Origin: an uncultured Planctomycetaceae bacterium
GTDB taxonomy: Bacteria > Planctomycetota > Planctomycetia > Pirellulales > UBA1268
Assembly: GCA_903831155.1 (NCBI GenBank)
Contig: CAIKWU010000427.1
Location: 1 to 37,763, forward strand
DNA length: 37,763 nt
Reading direction: 5' to 3'
Part shown: one piece after another, positions 28,185-34,788 of the stretch
Layout: each line of letters begins with the position of its first letter
Position numbering within the stretch: position 1 is the first letter of the stretch
Notes under the pieces: model-generated
The model's input: only the letters and a program-made list of their open reading frames with translations
What the model was told of the DNA's origin: nothing
Database searches by the model: none
Position numbers and translations under genes: made by a program

Positions 28185-29375
28185 TCACTTCCGGCAGCGG
28201 TGGAGCGTCATCAGGGCGTAGCCGGTGCCGTAGGGCTGATGGTAGTCGTAGAGCGGGTAGTCCCACCACGAGCCGTCGGCATCCTGCACGTCGAGGATGA
28301 TCCGCGCGAGATTTCCCCGGTAGCCGTCTGCCACCTCGTGCGGGAGCACCTCGAGCACCCGCGCGGCGTAGTAGTGGCCGAAGAAGTAGAAGTAGCCGGC
28401 GACCTGAAAGAACGACTCGTGCGGGATCGGCCGCTTGCGTCCCAGTTCCAGCCAGCCGTTGCGGACGACGAGCCGGTCGAGCCACTCCTCGAGCACCGCA
28501 TCGGTGATCCGCTCGTCGCCCCAGAGCCGCAGCGCGAGGTTGCAGGCCTGGCTGCGGCCGAGGCTGCCCCCGGGCCGGTTGACCGCCCGCCGCGGCTGCC
28601 AGCGGAGGTAGGAGCCGTAGAGGTAGCTGAAATCCGGGAGCATCTGCGCCTTGGTGGCCTCGACCGCCCGCCGCACGAGCTTCTCCGGGGGCTCCACGCC
28701 GATCTCCCTCGCGTCGTGGAAGGCGACGAGCACGGCCGCGTTCACGAAACTCGTCGACGACGACGCCGGCCGCTGCGTCCCCACCGTGAAATCGTAGTAG
28801 CCCCAGCCCCCCTGGGCCGACTCGTACCGCAGGAGCTTCGCGTACTGCCCCCGGATGAGTTCCGCGATCCGCTCGCGCCGGGCCGCGTCGTCCGGACGGC
28901 GTCCGTGCATCGCCACGAGCGCCTGAATTCCATAGGCGTGGGCCCAGACGTTGTAGATGAGCGCAGGGTCGTCGCGGCGCACGGCCGGCAGATGCTCCAT
29001 CAGCCAGCGTTCGCCCCGCTCGATCGCTTCGGCGACGGCCGGCGAGCCATCGGCCTCCTCGATGAGCCCCTGCACGGCGAGCGCCGTCGTCGCGGCCCGA
29101 AAGCCGAAGTGTGAGCCGACCCCGGCGATGATGTTGAGGTCCTTCGTCCGTTCGGCCGAGCCGAACGAGCCGTCACGATTCTGGCAGCCCACGAGAAACG
29201 CCCGGCCGCGGGCCACGGCTGCGTCGATCTCCGCGGCGGGCACGTCCACCGGCTGCGACTTTCGGTCTGCCGGGGCCAGGGCCGCTGTCGGCTCGATGAT
29301 CGTCGCCGGCGTTTCCCCCCGGACCTCGAGACCGAGCGAGCCGATCGCCGCGATGATGACGAGCCTCGCGATCAC
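28185..29375 (-). CDS. Prenyltransferase/squalene-cyclase-repeat (alpha/alpha toroid) secreted protein
   Basis: GTG start at 29375, hydrophobic leader VIARLVIIAAIGSLGLEVRG. Repeats GRAFLVGCQNRDGSFGS, AQGGWGYYDF, ARIILDVQDADGSWWDYPLYDYHQPYGTGYALMTL. Confidence 0.75.
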   Translation of the reverse strand: MIARLVIIAAIGSLGLEVRGETPATIIEPTAALAPADRKSQPVDVPAAEIDAAVARGRAFLVGCQNRDGSFGSAERTKDLNIIAGVGSHFGFRAATTALAVQGLIEEADGSPAVAEAIERGERWLMEHLPAVRRDDPALIYNVWAHAYGIQALVAMHGRRPDDAARRERIAELIRGQYAKLLRYESAQGGWGYYDFTVGTQRPASSSTSFVNAAVLVAFHDAREIGVEPPEKLVRRAVEATKAQMLPDFSYLYGSYLRWQPRRAVNRPGGSLGRSQACNLALRLWGDERITDAVLEEWLDRLVVRNGWLELGRKRPIPHESFFQVAGYFYFFGHYYAARVLEVLPHEVADGYRGNLARIILDVQDADGSWWDYPLYDYHQPYGTGYALMTLHRCRK

Positions 29376-30841
29376 GGCTTGCTGGTCCGCACGCGGTCGC
29401 CGACCGCCACGCCTTCGAGGATCTCGGTGCGGCCGCCGGCCGAGAGGCCGACCTTCACGGGCCTCTTCACCGGCTTGCCGTCGGCGGGCACCACGAACAC
29501 GTGGCGGGTGCCGTCGTCGTCGCGAAACACGGCACCGCTCGGCACGGTCACCGCCTCCGGACGCTTCGCGACCACGCAGCGTGCCTGCCCGGACATCCCC
29601 GGCAGGAGCTTCGGCCCGCCCTCGCGGGGCGAGACGGCGAAGATCGCCTCGAAGCTTCCATCCCTCGGCACCGGCACGAAGGGCCCGAGCGTCACGGGCA
29701 CGTCGGTGTCGGGGTAGCCGGTCGGTTCGGCGAGCCCGGCGAGCCCCGTGGTCAGGAGGTGCAGGTCCTTCTCCTCGATCTTCGCCCGGAACTGCAGGCG
29801 GTCGGGGTCGAGGATCGTGAAGTCGAGTTCGCCGGGCTGCACCGGCTGACCGACGACCGCCTTCGCGGCCACCGCGGCGGTGCTCCACGCCCCCTCGCGG
29901 AAGCGGCCGAAATACACCATGCCGGCCCGCGGGGCCCGGAGCGTCGCGGCGGCCCGGTCGGCCTCGAGCTCGGCGAGTCGCCGCAGCGACGCGGCCCGCT
30001 CGTGCTCCTGCTTCGCGAGGGCGAGCTTCTTCTGTGCGAGCAGCAGCGGGAGGGTGACTCGCGACTTCTCGAGGGCGATCGCGGCCTTTTCCGCCGCCCG
30101 CCGGGCCTCCGTCTCACGCCTCGGGATGCCGAGCGTGAGCGACTCTTCCGACGCCTCCTTGATCCGCTTCAGCGACTGCTCCGACTGCTCGACGTCGAAC
30201 CGCGTGCGCTGCAGGATCATCTCCTCCGTCTCCTCGGTGAGGTCCTTGTCCTTGTACATCCGCTCCAGTTGGGTGAGCTCCTCCCGGGCGTACTTCAACC
30301 GCTCTTCCGCCCCCCGCACCGCGAACCGCGACTGCTCCTCGGAGGCGGCTTTCTCCACCGCCAGAAACCGGGCGAGGTCCTCGGCCGCCACCCGCGCAGC
30401 CCGCTCCGCCTCGGCCATCTCGATCGGGTGAAGCGCCTCGGCGGCCGGCACGTCCTTGCGGGCCACCTCGAGCGCCGTCTCCCCGAGCACCAACTCCACC
30501 TTGAGGTCGGCGATCGCCTGGTCGAGCTTCTCGGTGTCGAACTCGACGACTGGATCACCGGCGTTCACCCGGCTCCCGTGCGACACCACCCGCACGACGT
30601 CGAGGGCCTGCCCCCACGCCTTGGGCCGGAACTCGACGACTGCGTAGTCGACCGGCTCGAACGACCCCTTGGCCGAGAGGGCGGACTCGAACGGGCCCCG
30701 CTCCGCGGCGACCGTGTCGGCCGGCTTCTCGGCGGCCGTCTTTGCCGGCGGCTCATCGGCCCGAAGGAGGTGGGAGGGCCCCACCTTCATCACGACCATC
30801 ACCACCGCCATCGCGGCCCACCACGCACCGGTTCGCCCCAT
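29372..30841 (-). CDS. HlyD-family efflux periplasmic adaptor-like protein
   Basis: Start MGRTGAWWAAMAVVMVVMKVG at 30841. Lipoyl/coiled-coil/barrel order: VRVVSHGSRVNAGDPVVEFDTEKLDQAI, long Glu/Lys/Arg-rich coiled coil, RAPRAGMVYFGRF, C-terminal KPVKRPVKVGLSAGGRTEILEGVAVGDRVRTSKP. Confidence 0.82.
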   Translation of the reverse strand: MGRTGAWWAAMAVVMVVMKVGPSHLLRADEPPAKTAAEKPADTVAAERGPFESALSAKGSFEPVDYAVVEFRPKAWGQALDVVRVVSHGSRVNAGDPVVEFDTEKLDQAIADLKVELVLGETALEVARKDVPAAEALHPIEMAEAERAARVAAEDLARFLAVEKAASEEQSRFAVRGAEERLKYAREELTQLERMYKDKDLTEETEEMILQRTRFDVEQSEQSLKRIKEASEESLTLGIPRRETEARRAAEKAAIALEKSRVTLPLLLAQKKLALAKQEHERAASLRRLAELEADRAAATLRAPRAGMVYFGRFREGAWSTAAVAAKAVVGQPVQPGELDFTILDPDRLQFRAKIEEKDLHLLTTGLAGLAEPTGYPDTDVPVTLGPFVPVPRDGSFEAIFAVSPREGGPKLLPGMSGQARCVVAKRPEAVTVPSGAVFRDDDGTRHVFVVPADGKPVKRPVKVGLSAGGRTEILEGVAVGDRVRTSKP

Positions 30842-30963
30842 CGTCACCCCTCGCTGAAAACGTGATCCCCGCGGGCCGGCGAGCCTGGCCACTCCGGCTC
30901 GCATGAGGCCGACCGGACTGTACCATAACGGAACGACTGTCCCCGCCGCCCGCCGCCGCCACG

Positions 30964-32064
30964 ATGCGACCACGCCACGCCACCGACGACCTCCGCATCG
31001 CGGAGATCAAGGAACTCTCGCCCCCGTCCCACCTGCTTCGCGAGTTTCCCTGCACCGAGACGGTGAGCGGGGTGGTTTCGGCCGGCAGGACGGCGATCCA
31101 CGCGATCCTGCACGGCGACGACGACCGGCTCGTCGTGGTGATCGGCCCCTGCTCGATCCACGATCCCGAGGCCGCGGTGGACTACGCGAAGCGGCTGGCC
31201 GCGGAGCGGGACCGGCTTCGCGCCGATCTCGAGGTGGTGATGCGGGTCTACTTCGAGAAGCCCCGAACGACGGTCGGGTGGAAGGGGCTCATCAATGACC
31301 CCGATCTCGACGGCACGTTCCACATCAACAAGGGTCTCCGGGTCGCCCGCGAACTGCTCGTCGAGATCAACGAACTCGGCGTGCCGGCCGGCTGCGAGTT
31401 CCTCGACATGATCACCCCGCAGTACATCGCCGACCTGGTCGCGTGGGGGGCGATCGGGGCCCGCACCACGGAGAGCCAGGTGCACCGCGAACTCGCCTCG
31501 GGCCTCTCCTGCCCCGTCGGTTTCAAGAACGGCACCGACGGCAATGTGCGGATCGCCGCCGAGGCGATCCTCGCCGCACGACGCTCGCACCACTTTCTCT
31601 CGGTGACGAAGGGGGGGCACACCGCGATCGTGTCCACGAAGGGCAACGACGACTGCCACATCATCCTCCGCGGCGGCTCCGCCCCCAACTACGATGCCGC
31701 GAGCGTGGCGGCGGCCTGCGACGTGCTCGCCCGACACGGGCTCGACGCCCGGCTGATGATCGACGCGTCCCACGGCAACTCGTCCAAGCAGCACGAGCGG
31801 CAGCTCGACGTCGCCGACGCGATCGCCATCCAGCTCGAGTCCGGCGAGCGACGGATCGTCGGCACGATGGTGGAGAGCAATCTGGTGCCGGGCCGTCAGG
31901 ACCTCGTGCCCGGGAGGCCGCTGGCCCGCGGCTGCTCGATCACCGACGCCTGCCTCGGCTGGGACGAGAGCGTGCGGCTCCTCGACCGGCTCGCCGCCGG
32001 GGTCCGCGGCCGCCGGTCCCATGCCACCACGGCCCCCGCCCATCACGCCCCCGCCCGCACCTGA
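30964..32064 (+). CDS. 3-deoxy-7-phosphoheptulonate synthase (class I, AroG/F/H type)
   Basis: LVVVIGPCSIHDPEAAVDYAKRL; VVMRVYFEKPRTTVGWKGLINDPDLDGTFHINKGLRVAR; GARTTESQVHRELASGLSCPVGFKNGTDGN; MIDASHGNSSKQHERQ; GTMVESNLVPGRQDL. Confidence 0.96.
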   Translation: MRPRHATDDLRIAEIKELSPPSHLLREFPCTETVSGVVSAGRTAIHAILHGDDDRLVVVIGPCSIHDPEAAVDYAKRLAAERDRLRADLEVVMRVYFEKPRTTVGWKGLINDPDLDGTFHINKGLRVARELLVEINELGVPAGCEFLDMITPQYIADLVAWGAIGARTTESQVHRELASGLSCPVGFKNGTDGNVRIAAEAILAARRSHHFLSVTKGGHTAIVSTKGNDDCHIILRGGSAPNYDAASVAAACDVLARHGLDARLMIDASHGNSSKQHERQLDVADAIAIQLESGERRIVGTMVESNLVPGRQDLVPGRPLARGCSITDACLGWDESVRLLDRLAAGVRGRRSHATTAPAHHAPART

Positions 32065-32086
32065 CGAGAGCACCACCCACGCCACC

Positions 32087-32422
32087 ATGACTGATCTGCC
32101 GCTCGAAATCCCGGTCACCGACGCCGCCGCCGCGCTTCGCGGCTCCGCTCCGCCGCTGCTGCTCGACTGCCGCACGCCCGAGGAGCATCAGACGGCGAGG
32201 ATCGCCGGCGCGGTCCTGATCCCGATGCAGGAACTCCCCGAGCGCGTCGCCGAGCTCGCCGGCCAGGAGGCTGCGTCGATCATCGTGCACTGCCACCACG
32301 GCATGCGGAGCCTGCGAGTCGCCACGTGGCTCCGCGACCGCGGATTCACCAAGGCCCAGAGCATGGCTGGCGGGATCGACGCCTGGAGTGAGCAGGTCGA
32401 CCCGACGGTGCCGAAGTACTGA
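32087..32422 (+). CDS. Rhodanese-like domain protein
   Basis: LLLDCRTPEEHQTARIAGAVLIPMQEL...IIVHCHHGMRSLRVATWLRDRGFTKAQSMAGGIDAWS; active-site Cys loop CHHGMRS. Confidence 0.9.
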   Translation: MTDLPLEIPVTDAAAALRGSAPPLLLDCRTPEEHQTARIAGAVLIPMQELPERVAELAGQEAASIIVHCHHGMRSLRVATWLRDRGFTKAQSMAGGIDAWSEQVDPTVPKY

Positions 32423-32430
32423 GCCGCACG

Positions 32431-33606
32431 TCAGCCGTAGAGCAGGGCTCCGGCCCGCCGGTCGATGAAGGACCGCTCCTCCGCCGCCCATGCCGCGGCG
32501 ATCTCGGGGGCATCGACGCCCGCCTCGATGGCGAGCCGCTCGCGATCGGATCCGAACAACAAGTCGATCGCGATCGGGTCCGACACGAACTCGTAGGTCT
32601 CCGTCCGCCAGGCAAAGGCCTCCGGATTCTGCCGCCGCATCTCGGCGAGCAGCGCAAGGCTCGTCCGCACCGGCTGGAAGGTGCGGCGGTCGGTCACGTG
32701 CACCTGCACGCCGCCGCAATCGATTGCGGCGTGCTTCTGGAAGGTGGGGCGAAACGTCAGCGGCCGAAACGCCACGCCCGGCAGGTCATGGGAGGCCATG
32801 CGGCTGGCGAGGGCCGCGCCGTCGATCCAGGGGGCTCCGCAGATCTCGAAGGGTCGCGTGGTGCCCCGGCCCTCGCTCAGGTTCGTGCCCTCGAAGAGGC
32901 ACTGACCGGGATAGACCACCGCGGTGTCGATCGTCGGCATGTTGGGCGAGGGCAGCACCCACGGCAGGCCGCACTCCTCGAACGGCATTCCCCGCCGCCA
33001 GCCCTCCAAGCGGACCACGTCGAGCCCCTCCCGGTCGAGCCCGAGTTCGCCAGCGTAGAGGGTGGCAAGCTCGCCGATCGTGAGCCCGTGGCGGATGGCG
33101 ATGTCGTGCGCGCCCACGAAGCTCCCGAATCCTGGCCGCAGTGCCGGCCCCTCGACGGCGTCACCGCCGAGGGGATTCGGACGGTCGAGTACGACCACAC
33201 GGATGCCCCGCGACACCGCCGCCTCGAGGCAGTATTTCATGGTCGCCTGGAAGGTGTAGTAGCGGCTGCCGACATCGACCATGTCGATCACGAGAGTCTC
33301 GATTCCATCGAGCTGCTCAGCCGTCGGCCGCAGGCTGGCGGCCGTGGTGCCGTAGAGGCTCCAGGTGCGTGGCCCTGCCGACGGCATGCCGGTCCCCACC
33401 GCCTCGAGATCCTGCGCCGCCCCGGCGAGCCCATGCTCCGGGCCGAAGACGGCGGCCAGTTCGACGCCAGGGGCGGACGACAGCAGGTCGACCGCGGTGC
33501 GGAGGCTCTGGTCCGTGGCGGCTGCATGCGTCACGAGGCCGACCGCTCGACCCCGGAGGCGATCGAACCCCTCGCGCACCAGCACGTCGAGCCCCGTGAC
33601 TACCAT
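32431..33606 (-). CDS. DUF1343 / NamZ-like exo-beta-N-acetylmuramidase family protein
   Basis: ATG at 33606 with AAGGAG 5 nt upstream. GLDVLVREGFDRLRGRAVGLVTHAAA; VFGPEHGLAG; LVIDMVDVGSRYYTFQATMKYCLEAA; VVLDRPNPLGGDAVEGP; PSPNMPTIDTAVVYPGQCLFEGTNLSEGRGTTRPFEICGAPWI. Confidence 0.9.
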   Translation of the reverse strand: MVVTGLDVLVREGFDRLRGRAVGLVTHAAATDQSLRTAVDLLSSAPGVELAAVFGPEHGLAGAAQDLEAVGTGMPSAGPRTWSLYGTTAASLRPTAEQLDGIETLVIDMVDVGSRYYTFQATMKYCLEAAVSRGIRVVVLDRPNPLGGDAVEGPALRPGFGSFVGAHDIAIRHGLTIGELATLYAGELGLDREGLDVVRLEGWRRGMPFEECGLPWVLPSPNMPTIDTAVVYPGQCLFEGTNLSEGRGTTRPFEICGAPWIDGAALASRMASHDLPGVAFRPLTFRPTFQKHAAIDCGGVQVHVTDRRTFQPVRTSLALLAEMRRQNPEAFAWRTETYEFVSDPIAIDLLFGSDRERLAIEAGVDAPEIAAAWAAEERSFIDRRAGALLYG

Positions 33607-33647
33607 CGACTCTCCTTCGCGTGCGCCCGACTCGGCCATGACCAGCC

Positions 33648-33691
33648 TCGCGTCCGAGCGGGTGCCACGTGCCGCCTGAGTCGCGTCCGAG
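33648..33691. repeat. Pair of 11-bp direct repeats in a divergent intergenic region (possible operator)
   Basis: TCGCGTCCGAG at 33648-33658 and 33681-33691, start-to-start spacing 33 bp. Confidence 0.4.
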
Positions 33692-33751
33692 TTTCCCTCG
33701 CAGGGTATCCTTGCGGAGAGCCTCGAGGAAGAGACGAAGGGAAGTCGGGTT

Positions 33752-34783
33752 ATGCCTGCGCGGCGTCGAACGATACGCCTGATGACGCTCGCCCTCCTCG
33801 CCGCGGCCTGCATCACCGGCCGCACCGAGGAGCGGGCCTGGCTCGTTCCGCCGGCCCTCCGTCCTGGCGACACCGTCGCGCTCGTCGCTCCCTGCGGAAT
33901 ACCCGAGGCGGCCGATGTCGACCGGTTCGCGAGGTCACTCGAAGCGGCCGGGTTCCGTGTGGACATCGATCCACGCCTCCCCGACCGCCGCCATCGCTAC
34001 CTCGCCGGCACCGACGACCAGCGGGCCGACGAGCTCAACCGGGTCCTGAGGGATCCCGCGATCCGCGGGGCCTTCGTGCTGCGGGGAGGCTTCGGCCTCA
34101 CGAGGATCCTCGATCGACTCGACTACGAGGCGCTCCGACGCGATCCGAAGGTCGTCGCCGGATACTCGGACGTGACCGGCCTCCACCTCGCCATCGCCCG
34201 CCAGGCCCGGGTGGTGACGTTTCACGCGCCCATGGCCAGCGCGGTCCGTGCCGCGGGCCCCGAGCCGTCGTTCGCGGAGCGGTCGTTCCGCGACATCCTC
34301 CTGCTCGATCCCACGGCAGCGCGACGCACCGTGCCCGTGCCCGCCGATAGCCCGGTGAAGACCGTCGTCGGCGGACGCTGCGAGGGCCGGCTCGTCGGTG
34401 GCAACTTGTCGCTGATCACCGCCACGCTCGGCACACCCTACGCCATCGACCCCGTCGGCGCGGTGCTCTTCCTCGAGGACGTGGACGAGCGGCCCTATCG
34501 CGTGGACCGGATGATGTCGCATCTCCGCCTCGCGGGCGTCCTCGACGAAGTGGCGGGGGTCGTGCTCGGACGCTTCACGTGCAAGGATCCGGACGAGCAG
34601 GCGCTCCAGCGCGACGTGGTGCTCGACTTCTGCCGGTCGATCGGCTGCCCGGTGATGGCCGACTTCCCCTGCGGCCACGTCGCCGACAACGTGACGCTGC
34701 CACTCGGCGCCCGCGTCGCCCTCGACGCGGATGCCGGCACGCTCACGATCCTCGAGCCGAGCTGCGGTCCACCGGGCCGGTAA
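33752..34783 (+). CDS. S66-family LD-carboxypeptidase (LdcA-like) with N-terminal export signal
   Basis: LVPPALRPGDTVALVAPCGIPEAADVDRFARSLEAAGF; RYLAGTDDQRADELNRVLRDPAIRGAFVLRGGFGLTRILDRLDY; VVAGYSDVTGLHLAIARQARVVTFHAPM; LVGGNLSLITATLGTPYAID; LFLEDVDERPYRVDRMMSHLRLAG. Confidence 0.92.
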   Translation: MPARRRTIRLMTLALLAAACITGRTEERAWLVPPALRPGDTVALVAPCGIPEAADVDRFARSLEAAGFRVDIDPRLPDRRHRYLAGTDDQRADELNRVLRDPAIRGAFVLRGGFGLTRILDRLDYEALRRDPKVVAGYSDVTGLHLAIARQARVVTFHAPMASAVRAAGPEPSFAERSFRDILLLDPTAARRTVPVPADSPVKTVVGGRCEGRLVGGNLSLITATLGTPYAIDPVGAVLFLEDVDERPYRVDRMMSHLRLAGVLDEVAGVVLGRFTCKDPDEQALQRDVVLDFCRSIGCPVMADFPCGHVADNVTLPLGARVALDADAGTLTILEPSCGPPGR

Positions 34784-34788
34784 TCCGC

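Noticed and set aside
29501-30865. 454-aa plus-strand ORF opposite the HlyD-like adaptor
   Set aside because: Leu/Arg-rich mirror of the coiled-coil coding strand; no independent evidence.
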